A DNA stretch of 44,247 bases from Limimaricola soesokkakensis (GCF_900172345.1 NZ_FWFY01000014.1:1-44247); one strand, 5' to 3'. Shown: positions 1-13,752, counted from the stretch's first letter. Notes: generated from the letters alone by a model not told the origin. Numbers and translations are program-made.

Positions 1-121
1 TTCAGATATCTGCGATGTCAAAGAGCGAGAAGAAAACCAAACAACCGCGCCCTAACTTCCGGCGCGCCGCCCAGTCCCCTTCGGAATTTCCCACCGACGC
101 TGCATCTCTGCGCCGCCGGTG
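1..121 (-). ncRNA. 5' leader of an rRNA operon (16S gene lies off the left edge)
   Basis: Read on the minus strand, this stretch runs from the inferred transcription start near 121 to the window edge. It has no convincing ORF and carries a boxA antitermination element at 16-27 followed by an AGATATCTGAA stretch, as remembered upstream of 16S genes in Rhodobacterales. The mature 16S start is not in the window. Identification rests on the boxA plus the upstream promoter; an internal-spacer boxA is unlikely because a promoter and an unrelated gene lie directly upstream. Confidence 0.65.
16..27 (-). promoter_or_regulatory. boxA antitermination element
   Basis: The minus strand reads CGCTCTTTGACA, matching 10 of 12 positions of the E. 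coli rrn boxA TGCTCTTTAACA. In rRNA leaders this RNA element recruits NusB/S10 to make RNA polymerase resistant to Rho. Its position about 95 nt after the inferred start site fits an rrn leader. Confidence 0.7.
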
Positions 122-187
122 AGGGGCCTTCTACGGATAGGGACGGAGACCCGCAAGCGGTTTTTTCGCCTTCTCGAGATTTTTTTG
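121..187 (-). promoter_or_regulatory. rRNA operon promoter with UP-like A-tracts
   Basis: On the minus strand a -35 TTGCGG (156-151) is separated by 17 nt from a -10 TAGAAG (133-128). A G+C-rich GCCCCTC discriminator follows, typical of stringently controlled stable-RNA promoters. Upstream are A-tracts (A6 at 166-161 and A7 at 187-180 region) resembling an UP element. Promoter strength and stringent control are inferred from these features and from the boxA downstream. Confidence 0.6.
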
Positions 188-216
188 TCCGCCCTCCCCT
201 ACCCCCTCTCATGCGA

Positions 217-243
217 ACGCCCCGGCCTTTGGGGCCGGGGCGT
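217..243 (-). terminator. Hairpin terminator downstream of the L,D-transpeptidase gene
   Basis: A perfect 10-bp G+C-rich stem (218-227 with 233-242, plus a flanking A-T pair) with a 5-nt loop lies 30 nt past the stop of the minus-strand gene and before the rRNA promoter. There is no clear U-tract, so this is a hairpin-type terminator or an insulator between the two units. Confidence 0.5.
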
Positions 244-273
244 GCATCACGTCCATTCCTGTCGCCTCAGGGC

Positions 274-849
274 TCAAGCGAGCTTGGGATAGAGGAACAC
301 CTTGGTCTCCATCGGCACCTCCGGGTAGAGGGCGATGATGTGGTCATTGACCAGGCGGGCGCAGCCGTTCGACACGGCGGTGCCGATGGTCGAGGGCGCG
401 TTGGTGCCGTGAATCCGCAGGAAGGTGTCGCGCGTGCCGTCGAAGAGATAGAGCGCGCGGGCGCCGAGCGGGTTGTCCGGGCCGCCCTCCATGCCGTCCT
501 CGTACTGCTTGTACTTCTCGGGCTCGCGCTCGATCATGTCTGGCGTCGGCGTCCAGCTCGGCCATTCCTTCTTGGCGCCGATGCGGAACACGCCGGTCTC
601 ATACAGACCTTCGCGCCCCACCCCAACGGAATAGCGCATCGCCTGCCCGCCGGGCTGGGTCCAGTAGAGCGCGAAGCGGTTCGGGTCCACGTGGATCTCG
701 CCCGGGTTCATGCTTGCCGGGATGGGAACCATGCGCGGCATGTATTTCTCGGGAAGTTGGGCCGCCGCGTCGCCCTCATGCGCCACGGCGCGAGTGCCGA
801 AGATGCCGAGCGCGGCGCCCGCCGCGAGAAAGTATCGTCTGTCGATCAT
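274..849 (-). CDS. L,D-transpeptidase (YkuD family), Tat-exported
   Basis: A 191-residue periplasmic enzyme of the YkuD (ErfK/YbiS) family. The family forms 3-3 peptidoglycan cross-links or attaches proteins to peptidoglycan through a catalytic cysteine. The protein begins with a twin-arginine signal (DRRYFLAAGA, Ala-rich core, then AVAH). The catalytic signature lies near the C-terminus: H147-G-T, IG, then SNGC163ARL. The start at 849 was chosen over an upstream ATG at 936 because GGAGG lies 8 nt before it and the signal peptide begins there. It stands alone between an rRNA promoter and the divergent alpha-glucan operon. Which cross-linking or anchoring reaction it performs cannot be told from sequence. 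Confidence 0.88.
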   Translation of the reverse strand: MIDRRYFLAAGAALGIFGTRAVAHEGDAAAQLPEKYMPRMVPIPASMNPGEIHVDPNRFALYWTQPGGQAMRYSVGVGREGLYETGVFRIGAKKEWPSWTPTPDMIEREPEKYKQYEDGMEGGPDNPLGARALYLFDGTRDTFLRIHGTNAPSTIGTAVSNGCARLVNDHIIALYPEVPMETKVFLYPKLA

Positions 850-875
850 GTTCAGTGCCTCCGCAGAGAAAATCG

Positions 876-898
876 GCAGGAATGAGGGAGGTTCCTGC
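876..898. repeat. Inverted repeat GCAGGAA-N9-TTCCTGC upstream of the L,D-transpeptidase
   Basis: A perfect 7-bp inverted repeat lies 27-49 nt upstream of the start at 849. It could be an operator or a 5' UTR hairpin; nothing identifies a regulator. The rest of 850-1099 has a TTGACA at 976-981 without a convincing -10 box and no other recognisable element. Confidence 0.4.
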
Positions 899-1099
899 GA
901 CCATGTGAAAATTCGAGCATCGCGACGTTTCGACAACGCCGCGTTTGACCTTGATCTGGCACGGGCCGCCCCCTGTTGACAACCGCGCGGCCATCACCCT
1001 CGCGTCAGCGCCGGTGCCGCGCGGTGATCGGCAGCAAACTGCGAGCGATACCAAGCCATTCGGGATCGCGGGGCCGCAAAACGCCTCCTGGAGGTCATT

Positions 1100-3220
1100 A
1101 TGCACCTAGAGGCTTTACAGACCGGAACCGGCGCGACGTGGCGCGGTTGGGCTCCTACAAACAGCCAAGCGGAGGGACCTTGGTTCATGTATGACGACGA
1201 GCTGCGCCCGGGCAATACGGGCCGCGCTGTCGGGGACAGCGCCCGCGAGATGGAGATACTGGCCAGCTCGCGCATTTGCATCGAGGGTGTCGATCCAGAG
1301 ATCGATGGCGGAAGGTTTGCCGCCAAATGCGTGGCCGGCCGCCCCTTCACCGTGCGCGCCGACATCTTCGGCGAGGGGCATGACAGCGTCCGGGCCGCGC
1401 TCTTGTGGTGGCGGCAGGGCGCGCAGGAGGTCCACGAGACGCCGATGCGGTTTCTCGAGAACGACCGCTGGGAAGGCAGTTTTACCCCGCCGGAGAACGC
1501 GCTCTACCGTTATACGCTGATCGCCTGGCGCGATGATTTCCTCACCTGGCGCAAGGATACCTCGAAGAAGGTGGCGGCCGCATTGAACGTCGATGTCGAG
1601 GCCGAGATCGGTCATCGGCTTGTCGCAGCCTCGCGCGATCACGCGCCGGAGGGCGAAGGCCGCGCGGCGCTCGAAAGCGTGGTCCATGCCACCAATCACG
1701 GCAGCACCGAGGAGCGCCTCGACATCCTGATGAACGAGGACACGCTGGCGCTGATGACCCGGGCCGGGCGGCGCTACTGCCTGACCCGTTTCGACCGGGA
1801 TCTGGCGGTCTTCGCCGACCGCGAGATCGCGGCCTTCTCGGCCTGGTACGAGTTGTTCCCGCGTTCGGCCGCGCCGGGGCTGCGCCACGGCACGTTCCGG
1901 GACGTGATCGACCGGCTGCCCTATGTGCGCGATCTGGGCTTCGATGTGCTCTATTTCACGCCGATCCACCCGATCGGCCGCACCAACCGCAAGGGCCGCA
2001 ACAACACGCTGACGCCGGGGCCCGATGATGTCGGCAGCCCCTATGCGATCGGCTCGGACGAGGGCGGCCACACCGCGATCCATCCCGAACTCGGCACGAT
2101 CGAGGATTTCGACGCGCTGGTCGAGGCGGCGCGCGGCCACGGGCTGGAGATCGCGCTGGACATCGCCCTCAATGCCTCGCCCGATCACCCGTGGATCAAG
2201 GAGCATCCCGACTGGTTCGAATGGCGCCCCGACGGCTCTATCGCCTATGCCGAGAACCCGCCCAAGAAGTACGAGGACATCGTCAACTTCCGCTATTACC
2301 TCGAGGATGGCAGCCCCAACGCCCCCTACTGGGAGGCGGTGCGCGACATGTTCCTCTACTGGGCAGATCATGGCGTGCTGTGCTTCCGGGTCGACAACCC
2401 GCACACCAAGCCCTTCCCGTTCTGGGAATGGGTGATCGACGAGGTGCGGGCCAAGCATCCCGGCGCGGTGTTCCTGTCCGAGGCCTTCACCCGGCCCAAG
2501 ATGATGAAGCGCCTCGCCAAGCTGGGCTACAACCAGTCCTACAGCTACTTCACCTGGCGCAACACAAAGGCCGAGCTGACCGAGTATCTGACCGAGCTGA
2601 CGAGCGAAGAGTGCCGCCACTACATGCGGCCGAATTTCTTCGTCAACACGCCCGACATCAACCCGTATTTCCTGCAGACATCGGGCCGCGCCGGGCATCG
2701 CATCCGCCTCGCTCTCGCCGCGACGCTCGCCGGAAATTACGGCGTCTACAGCGGCTACGAGATCTGCGAGGCCACGCCGATCCCCGGCAAGGAGGAGTAT
2801 CTCGACAGCGAGAAGTACGAGATCCGCGACTGGGATTTCGACCGCGAGGGGCACATCAAGGACGACATCCGGCTCCTGAACGGCATCCGCCGCAAGCATG
2901 CCGCGATGCGTGACTTCACCAATCTGGAGTTTTTCGACGCGCATGACGGGGCGGTGCTCTATTACGGCCGCTTCGACCCGGCGACCGAGAACTACCTGCT
3001 GTTCCACGTGCTGCTCGACCCGCATGCGGGGCGGGAATTCTCCTTCGACCTGCCGCTGTGGCGCTTTGGCCTGCCAGACGAGGCCTCGATCGAGGTGCAG
3101 GACGCGATCCACGGCAACCACTTTACCTGGCACGGCAAGGAACACCGGCTGACGCTCGACCCCGAGACCCGGCCCTATGCGATCTGGCGGCTGATCCCGC
3201 CGGGAGGAGCGAGAGATTGA
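1100..3220 (+). CDS. glgE: Alpha-1,4-glucan:maltose-1-phosphate maltosyltransferase
   Basis: GlgE extends alpha-1,4-glucans with maltose-1-phosphate in the cytoplasm (GH13_3 family). The 706-residue protein has the N-terminal beta domain and the TIM barrel. The nucleophile is D432 in FRVDNPHTKP, the acid/base E461 in LSEAFTRPKMM, and D519 in NTPDINPYF follows; the NASPDHPW and AENPPKKYEDI segments are GlgE hallmarks. The start at 1100 has GGAGG 5 nt upstream. ATG 1187 (GGAGGG 10 nt upstream) and ATG 1250 are alternatives, and the conserved domain only begins near 1250. It opens a four-gene alpha-glucan operon, and its TGA overlaps the treS start by one base (TGATG). No ADP-glucose genes (glgA, glgC) are in view. 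Confidence 0.93.
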   Translation: MHLEALQTGTGATWRGWAPTNSQAEGPWFMYDDELRPGNTGRAVGDSAREMEILASSRICIEGVDPEIDGGRFAAKCVAGRPFTVRADIFGEGHDSVRAALLWWRQGAQEVHETPMRFLENDRWEGSFTPPENALYRYTLIAWRDDFLTWRKDTSKKVAAALNVDVEAEIGHRLVAASRDHAPEGEGRAALESVVHATNHGSTEERLDILMNEDTLALMTRAGRRYCLTRFDRDLAVFADREIAAFSAWYELFPRSAAPGLRHGTFRDVIDRLPYVRDLGFDVLYFTPIHPIGRTNRKGRNNTLTPGPDDVGSPYAIGSDEGGHTAIHPELGTIEDFDALVEAARGHGLEIALDIALNASPDHPWIKEHPDWFEWRPDGSIAYAENPPKKYEDIVNFRYYLEDGSPNAPYWEAVRDMFLYWADHGVLCFRVDNPHTKPFPFWEWVIDEVRAKHPGAVFLSEAFTRPKMMKRLAKLGYNQSYSYFTWRNTKAELTEYLTELTSEECRHYMRPNFFVNTPDINPYFLQTSGRAGHRIRLALAATLAGNYGVYSGYEICEATPIPGKEEYLDSEKYEIRDWDFDREGHIKDDIRLLNGIRRKHAAMRDFTNLEFFDAHDGAVLYYGRFDPATENYLLFHVLLDPHAGREFSFDLPLWRFGLPDEASIEVQDAIHGNHFTWHGKEHRLTLDPETRPYAIWRLIPPGGARD

Positions 3221-6200
3221 TGGAAGACCAGAGCATGGCCCCCGCAGCCGAGGCGGACGCGATCGATAACAGCCAGCGCGACTGGTACAAGGACGCGGTC
3301 ATCTACCAGCTTCACGTCAAGGCCTACCAGGACAGCAATGGCGACGGCATGGGCGATTTCGCCGGCCTGATGAGCCGGCTCGACCATGTGCAGGAGTTGG
3401 GCGCGACGGCGATCTGGCTGCTGCCTTTCTACCCCTCGCCGCTGCGCGACGATGGCTACGACATCCAGGAATACACCGAGATCAACCCGCAATACGGCAA
3501 CATGGACGAGTTCCGCGCCTTCGTGGAGGAGGCGCATCGCCGGGGACTGCGGGTGATTACCGAGCTGGTGATCAACCACACCTCGGACCAGCACGAATGG
3601 TTTCAGCGGGCGCGCAACGCCCCCATCGGCAGCCCGGAGCGCGATTTCTACGTCTGGTCCGACGATGACGGCAAATGGCCCGAGACGCGGATCATCTTCA
3701 ATGACACCGAGCCGTCGAACTGGACCTGGGACCCGGTCGCGGGACAGTATTACTGGCACCGCTTCTTCAGCCACCAGCCCGACCTGAACTTCGACAATCC
3801 CGAAGTTCTGAAAGAGGTGCTGCGGGTCATGCATTTCTGGCTCGACATGGGCGTCGACGGGCTCAGGCTCGATGCGATCCCCTACCTCGTGGAGCGCGAC
3901 GGCACCAACAACGAGAACCTGCCCGAGACGCATGACGTGTTGAAGGCGATCCGCGCCGATCTCGACGCGCATTACCCGGACAAGATGCTTCTGGCCGAGG
4001 CCAACCAGTGGCCCGAGGACACTCGCCCCTATTTCGGCGATGGCGACGAATGCCACATGGGATTCCATTTTCCACTGATGCCGCGCATGTACATGGCGGT
4101 GGCGCAGGAGGACCGGCATCCGATCACCGACATCATTCGCCAGACGCCGGAAATCCCGGAGGACTGCCAATGGGCGATCTTCCTGCGCAACCATGACGAG
4201 CTGACGCTCGAGATGGTGACCGACAAGGAGCGGGATTACCTCTGGAACACCTATGCCAGCGACAAGCGCGCGCGGATCAACATGGGCATCCGCCGCCGTC
4301 TCGCGCCGCTGATGCAGAACGACCGGCGCAAGATCGAGCTCTTGAATTCGCTGCTGATGTCGATGCCCGGCACGCCGATCCTCTATTACGGCGACGAGAT
4401 CGGCATGGGCGACAACATCTATCTCGGGGACCGCGACGGCGTGCGCACGCCGATGCAGTGGTCGCCCGACCGCAATGCGGGCTTCTCCCGCGCCGATCCG
4501 CAGCGGCTCTATCTTCCGACGATCCAGGATTCGATCTACGGCTATCAGGCGCTCAACGTCGAAAGCCAGTCCAAGGACCCCTCCTCGCTTTTGAACTGGA
4601 TGCGCCGCATGGTGCAGGTGCGCTCGAACCACACGGTCTTCGGTCGTGGCGAGATGAAGCTGCTCTATCCATCCAATCGCCGGGTGCTCGCCTATATCCG
4701 CGAGCACGAGGGCGAGGCGGTGCTTTGCGTGGCCAATCTCGGCCGCGCCGCCCAGGCGGTCGAGATCGACCTGTCGGGCTATCAGGGCCGCGTGCCGATC
4801 GAGCTGACCGGGCATTCGGCCTTTCCGCCGATCGGCGCCCTGCCCTATCTGATCACCCTGCCCTCCTACGGCTTCTACTGGTTCCTGCTCGCCGACGAGG
4901 ATCAGACGCCGTCCTGGCATCAGGCACCGCAGCAGATCCTGCCGGAATTCGTGACGCTGACCACCCGCGACGGACGTGTGTCCTCGGCGATCTCGGGACG
5001 CGACGGGCGGCTTCTGGGCACCGACGTGCTGCCCAAGTTCCTGCCGCTCCAGCGCTGGTTCGCGGCCAAGGACGCCCGCATTTCCCGCGTCGCGATCGAG
5101 CCTCTGGCCGAGATCGGCCACAACGGCGCGCTGGGTCTCATCGATGTGGAGGTGGGCGGCGAGACGCAGCATTACCTGCTGCCGCTCGCGGCGGTCTGGG
5201 GCGAGGACAGCGTGTCCTTCGGCTCCTCGACGTTGGGCTACACCATGGCCAAGCTGCGTCGCGGCCCGCGCGTCGGCGGGCTGATCGACGGCACGGTGGA
5301 CGAAACCCTGATGGGCGAGATGCTGGTCGCGCTGCGCGACGGCTATGAGACCGACACGCCGCGTGGCCGACTGGTCTTTTCGCCCAGCGCGGCGATGGCC
5401 GAGATCGAGGACCCGGGCGAACCGCGGCTGCTCAATGTCGAGCAGTCCAACGCCACCGTGGCCTTCGGCGACAAGGTGATCCTCAAGGTCTACCGTCGCC
5501 TTCGCGCCGGGTTGCAGCCGGATATAGAGGTGGCGCGTTTCCTCACCGATGTCGCGGGCTTCGATCACACCCCGGCCTTCCTGGGTGAGATCGCGCTGCG
5601 CCCCGAAGGGGGCGAGGCCACCTCGCTGGGTGCCGCCTTCGCCTATGTCGCCAACCAGGGCGACGCTTGGGGCGCGCTCACCAACGCGCTCGACCGCTAC
5701 GTGCAGGACGCGGCCACGGGCAACGAGGACGAGGCACCACCCTACCAGCCGGTGCTCGGCATCGCCGGCACTTTGGGCCGCCGCACCGCCGAGATGCACC
5801 GGGCGCTGGCGCATCCGACCGATGACCCGGCCTTCGCGATCGAGCCGCTCACCAGCGCGGATCTCGCCGCGCTCTGCGACGAGGTCCGGGCCGAGACCGT
5901 GGCGATGCTCGACCGGCTCAAGGGCCTGTCCGACCTGCCCGAGCGGGCAGCCGACCATGCCCGCCAGATCCTCGATCGGCGCGACGTGCTGATTTCGAGG
6001 ATCGACGCGGTGTCGCGGATGCAGCCCTCGGGCGCGCGCAGCCGCATCCATGGCGACTACCATCTCGGCCAGGTGCTGATGGCCCAGAACGACGTGGTGA
6101 TCATCGACTTCGAGGGCGAACCCCGGCGGACGCTGGACGAGCGCCGCGCCAAGTCCCTTGCGCTGCGCGACGTGGCCGGCATGCTGCGCTCGCTCGACTA

Positions 6201-6497
6201 CGCCGCGCAATCTGCGCTGCGCTGGGCCGAAAGCTCTGGTACCGACGGCGCCGAGGCCGACGAGCTGATCCGGAACTGGCATGATGAAGCGCGACGCGAC
6301 TTCATGGCCGAGTACAAGGCGGTGGCCAGCGAAAACCCGGCGCATCCCGACGACGAACGCTTCGCGGCCGCGCTTCTGGATCTCTTCCTGATCCAGAAAG
6401 CGGTCTACGAAGTGGGCTACGAGCTTGCCAGTCGCCCGGCATGGGTGGACATTCCGCTGAGCGGCCTGCTCGACCTGATCGACGAAGAGGATACCCA

Positions 6498-6501
<4 letters not shown>
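3220..6501 (+). CDS. treS: Trehalose synthase / maltokinase fusion
   Basis: A 1093-residue bifunctional protein. Residues about 15-560 are a GH13 trehalose synthase that interconverts trehalose and maltose: nucleophile D218 ([10 protein letters not shown]), acid/base E260 ([11 protein letters not shown]) and D326 (NHDELTLE). Residues about 580-1093 are a maltokinase making maltose-1-phosphate, with the aminoglycoside-kinase-like motifs H944-G-D946-Y-H and D963-F-E-G. Fusion of the two steps that feed GlgE is a known arrangement. The start at 3220 overlaps the glgE stop and has GGGAGGAG 10 nt upstream; an in-frame extension to 3058 lies within glgE and is rejected. Its TGA overlaps the glgB ATG (ATGA), implying translational coupling. 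Confidence 0.93.
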
Positions 6502-8720
<2,219 letters not shown>

Positions 8721-8725
8721 CACGA

Positions 8726-8741
8726 CGGGCCCATGGGCCCG
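8726..8741. repeat. 16-nt palindrome after glgB
   Basis: CGGGCCCATGGGCCCG is a perfect palindrome that starts 6 nt after the glgB stop and is followed by CTTTCCCTC. It can form a hairpin in the intercistronic RNA (7-bp arms, or fewer to leave room for a loop). It may be a weak terminator or a stability element. Confidence 0.45.
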
Positions 8742-8752
8742 CTTTCCCTCAC

Positions 8753-8776
8753 GGGCCGGGCGCACCTGCCCGGCCC
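8753..8776 (+). other. Hairpin just upstream of malQ
   Basis: A perfect 9-bp stem GGGCCGGGC / GCCCGGCCC with a 6-nt loop ends 7 nt before the malQ Shine-Dalgarno sequence (GGAG at 8783-8786). There is no U-tract, so it probably acts on RNA stability or malQ translation rather than as a full terminator. This is inferred from position only. Confidence 0.4.
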
Positions 8777-8791
8777 CATCATGGAGCCCGC

Positions 8792-10606
8792 ATGACCGAC
8801 CTCGCCGATCTGTGCCGCCATCACGGGATCACCACCGAATATGACGACCCGCATGGCGAGGGCAGCCGCCCCGTTCCCGAGGCGACGCTGCGGCTGATCC
8901 TGCGCAAGATCGGCGTCGATCCCGACGGCGCGCCTGAGGGACCCGCCGCGCCGCAGGAGATGCAGGTGCCCGAGGACGGTATCTGTCATTTTCCCGACTG
9001 GCTCGACCGCGCCCCGAGCTGGGGCATATTCTGCCAGCTCTACGAGCTGCGCTCGGCCCGCAATCACGGCATCGGCGATTTCCGCGATCTTGCGGAGATG
9101 GCGCGGATCGCCGGGCGCGCCGGGGCGGATTTCCTCGGGGTGAACCCGCTGCATGCGCTGTTCCTCGGCGATCCCGACCGCCGCAGCCCCTTCTTCCCCT
9201 CGACCCGCAGCTTCCTCAACCCGGTCTATATCGCGCTCGACGACCTGCCGGGGCACGAGGCGGGGGATCTCGACGGCGAGGCGCTGCGCGCGGGCGATCT
9301 GGTGGATTACGACGCGGTGGTGCCCGCCAAGCTGAAAGCGCTGCGCGCGGCCTTCGACCGGCAGCCCTTCGATGACGACGAGGCGGATTTCGAGGATTTC
9401 GTGAAACGGGGCGCCGAGCCGCTGCGCCGTCACGCGCTGTTCGAGGCGCTGTCGCTGGCGATGGTGGCCGAGGGCCACGGCTCGGGCTGGAAGGGCTGGC
9501 CCGAGGCGCTCAGGGACGCGGACAGCCCCGAGGTCGCGGCTTTCGCCGACAGGAATGCGGAGGAGATCCGCTTCCATCTATGGCTGCAATGGCGCGCGAC
9601 GCGCCAGCTCGACGAAGCGCAGGCCTGCGCGCTCGAAGCGGGCATGCGCATCGGGCTCTATCTCGATCTCGCGGTGGGCGAGGCGCCCGACGGCTCGGCC
9701 AGCTGGAGCGGCGGCGAGGTGCAGATGACCGGTCTCGCGGTCGGTGCGCCGCCGGACGTCTTTGCCGCCGAGGGCCAGTATTGGGGCCTGTCCGCCTTCA
9801 ACCCGGGCACGCTGCGCAAGCTCGATTTCGCGCCGTTCCGCGACATGATCGGCGCGCAGCTTGCCCATGCCGGCGCGCTCAGGATCGACCACGCGATGGC
9901 GCTGTGGCAGCTTTTCCTGATCCCCGAGGGCGAGCCCGCCAGCGCCGGGGCGCATCTGCGATACCCCTTCTCCGACCTGCTGCGGGTGCTGGCGCAGCAA
10001 AGCCGCGCCCAGAACGCCGTGGTGATCGGCGAGGATCTGGGCTTCGTGCCGCCCGGCTTTCGCGAGGCGATGCAGGCGGCCAACATCCTGTCCTATTCGA
10101 TCCTCTATTTCGAAAAGGAGGACGACCGCTTCCGGGCGCCGCAGGAGTACAGCCCCACCGCGCTGGCCTGCCTTTCGACCCACGACCTGCCAGTGCTGGA
10201 GCGCTGGTGGGCCGGTGAGGACATCGCGCTGCGCCGCAAGCTCGGCCTCGTCGGCGAAGAGGACAGCGACGCGCATGAGAAGGGGCGCGCCCGCGAACGC
10301 CGCGCCCTGCTCGACGCGATGCGCCGCGCCGGCGCGTTGCGCGGGCGGCTGCCGCGCCAGAAGGAGATGCCGCGCGAGGTGCTGGTCGCGGCCTATCGCT
10401 ACCTCGCGCGCAGCCGCGCCGCGCTGGTCGGTGTTCGGCTGGCCGACATGGTCGGACCGCAGGCGCCGACCAACATGCCCGGCACGGTGGACGACTATCC
10501 GAACTGGCGCCCACGCGCGCCGATCGACCTGTCGCGGATCGCTACCCATCCCGACTTTCGTGCCGTGACCTCGATGATGCGGCGCGAGCGTCGGCGCGAC
10601 GCTTGA
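8792..10606 (+). CDS. malQ: 4-alpha-glucanotransferase (amylomaltase)
   Basis: A 604-residue GH77 enzyme that transfers alpha-1,4-glucan segments between chains. Diagnostic segments are GVNPLHALF, SPFFPSTRSFLNPVYI, the nucleophile D366 in LRIDHAMAL, E414 in VIGEDLGFVP and D465 in STHDLPVLE. The start at 8792 has GGAG 5 nt upstream; a longer frame beginning at 8645 runs through the glgB end and the two hairpins and is rejected. It is last in the glgE-treS/mak-glgB-malQ unit and is separated from glgB by 71 nt. It could recycle oligosaccharides from the branched glucan; no debranching enzyme (glgX) is present. The thiC promoter overlaps its stop codon. Confidence 0.92.
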   Translation: MTDLADLCRHHGITTEYDDPHGEGSRPVPEATLRLILRKIGVDPDGAPEGPAAPQEMQVPEDGICHFPDWLDRAPSWGIFCQLYELRSARNHGIGDFRDLAEMARIAGRAGADFLGVNPLHALFLGDPDRRSPFFPSTRSFLNPVYIALDDLPGHEAGDLDGEALRAGDLVDYDAVVPAKLKALRAAFDRQPFDDDEADFEDFVKRGAEPLRRHALFEALSLAMVAEGHGSGWKGWPEALRDADSPEVAAFADRNAEEIRFHLWLQWRATRQLDEAQACALEAGMRIGLYLDLAVGEAPDGSASWSGGEVQMTGLAVGAPPDVFAAEGQYWGLSAFNPGTLRKLDFAPFRDMIGAQLAHAGALRIDHAMALWQLFLIPEGEPASAGAHLRYPFSDLLRVLAQQSRAQNAVVIGEDLGFVPPGFREAMQAANILSYSILYFEKEDDRFRAPQEYSPTALACLSTHDLPVLERWWAGEDIALRRKLGLVGEEDSDAHEKGRARERRALLDAMRRAGALRGRLPRQKEMPREVLVAAYRYLARSRAALVGVRLADMVGPQAPTNMPGTVDDYPNWRPRAPIDLSRIATHPDFRAVTSMMRRERRRDA

Positions 10607-10631
10607 CAGCCGACTGACCCGGCGGCAGGGT
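10603..10631 (+). promoter_or_regulatory. Promoter of thiC, overlapping the malQ stop
   Basis: TTGACA (10603-10608) and CAGGGT (10626-10631) are separated by 17 nt. The -35 box includes the malQ TGA. Initiation about 7 nt downstream would place the start just before the riboswitch P1 stem at 10642. Confidence 0.55.
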
Positions 10632-10641
10632 GGCCGCACTT

Positions 10642-12666
<2,025 letters not shown>

Positions 12667-12735
12667 AGGCACGCGGGACCGGCGCGGATCAGCGTCGCTG
12701 ACGCGTTTTCCGATTGATCGGTTGGCCAGTGAAGT

Positions 12736-12773
12736 GAACGGCGGGCGGGGGCATGGCCCCGGGCCCGCCGTTC
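12736..12773. terminator. Hairpin terminator between thiC and the convergent EamA gene
   Basis: A perfect 11-bp stem (GAACGGCGGGC with GCCCGCCGTTC) encloses a G+C-rich internal region. It sits between two convergent genes, 70 nt after thiC and 5 nt after the EamA stop. U-tracts are weak, so termination activity is inferred mainly from position. Confidence 0.5.
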
Positions 12774-12777
12774 ATGC

Positions 12778-13752
12778 TCAGCCCTGCGGCGCGACGAGCC
12801 CTTCGGCACGGGTCCGGTCCCCTCGGGCGGCGGCCCTCTCGCGATGCACCACATAGCCGCCGGAGCCGAGGATGATCGCGGTGCCGACCGCAGTGGCGAT
12901 ATCCGGCAGGTCGCCGAACACCAGATAGCCGAGCAGCACCGCACCGACGATCTCGAGATACTGGAACGGCGCCAGAAGCCCCGCCTCGGAGCGGCGAAAC
13001 GCCTCGGCGATCAGCAGGAAGGTCGCTGCCGAGATCAGCCCGGCCAGTGGCAGCACCTTCCAGACCCAGCCGGGTGCGGCGGGCGCGGTGAAGCCCGGCC
13101 CGCCCGCCAGCGTCATCATCCCGAACAGCGCGAGCGCGATCAGCGCCGCGTAGAGCGTGGCCCCGGTCTGGATGGTGAGCGCCGAGCGCGAAGCCGAGGC
13201 ACTGCGAAGGATCACCGCGTTGAGCGCGTAGCCGGTCGCCGCCATCAGCGGCAGGAGCGCCGCCGGGGTGAAGCCTTCGAAGCCCGGGCGGATCACCACC
13301 AGCGCGCCCACGAACCCCACCGCGACGGCGGCGTAGCGGCGGGGCCCGACCTTCTCGCCCAAAAGCGGCGCGGCCAGCAGCACGAGGATCAGCGGCTCCA
13401 CGAAGAAGATCGCGATGGCGGTGGCGATCGGCATCACCGCGAAGGCGCCGACGAGACCGGTCATGGTGACGACCGAGCACAGCCCCGACAGGATCAGCAC
13501 CGGCGAGAACATCGCGCCCCGTAACCTGTCCCGCATCAGCAGCGCCAGCGCCGCCAGCGTCGCGCCCTGAAAGCAGAAGCGCCACAGCACCACCTCGGCG
13601 GGCGGCATTGCCCCGGTGAGCAGCTTGGCCAGCGTGTCGCCCACCGGCAGCAGCGCCATGGCGACCACCATCAACGCGATGCCGGTGCCGACGGGCCCGT
13701 GATCGGTGCGGCGGGCGGGGGCGACCGGGCTCTTTGTGCGGGGTCTGATCAT
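12778..13752 (-). CDS. EamA/DMT-superfamily membrane transporter
   Basis: A 324-residue inner-membrane protein with the ten hydrophobic segments and two-fold EamA repeat of drug/metabolite transporters (the first begins GTGIALMVVAMALLPVGD, followed by the conserved AxLWRFCFQG-type turn). Substrates of this superfamily are very varied and cannot be assigned here. The start at 13752 has GGGAG 6 nt upstream; the longer frame to 13875 would begin at the predicted transcription start and is rejected. It has its own promoter at 13882-13910, so it need not be co-transcribed with the large helicase-nuclease gene upstream. It converges with thiC across a hairpin. Confidence 0.85.
   Translation of the reverse strand: MIRPRTKSPVAPARRTDHGPVGTGIALMVVAMALLPVGDTLAKLLTGAMPPAEVVLWRFCFQGATLAALALLMRDRLRGAMFSPVLILSGLCSVVTMTGLVGAFAVMPIATAIAIFFVEPLILVLLAAPLLGEKVGPRRYAAVAVGFVGALVVIRPGFEGFTPAALLPLMAATGYALNAVILRSASASRSALTIQTGATLYAALIALALFGMMTLAGGPGFTAPAAPGWVWKVLPLAGLISAATFLLIAEAFRRSEAGLLAPFQYLEIVGAVLLGYLVFGDLPDIATAVGTAIILGSGGYVVHRERAAARGDRTRAEGLVAPQG

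Noticed and set aside
151-166. CCGCAAGCGG followed by T6, resembling a plus-strand intrinsic terminator
   Set aside because: The stem is only four bases with a 2-nt loop, and on the minus strand the same bases form the -35 box and A-tract of the rRNA promoter.
8762-8776. The hairpin before malQ as a full intrinsic terminator
   Set aside because: There is no U-tract, and the malQ ribosome site follows within 7 nt.
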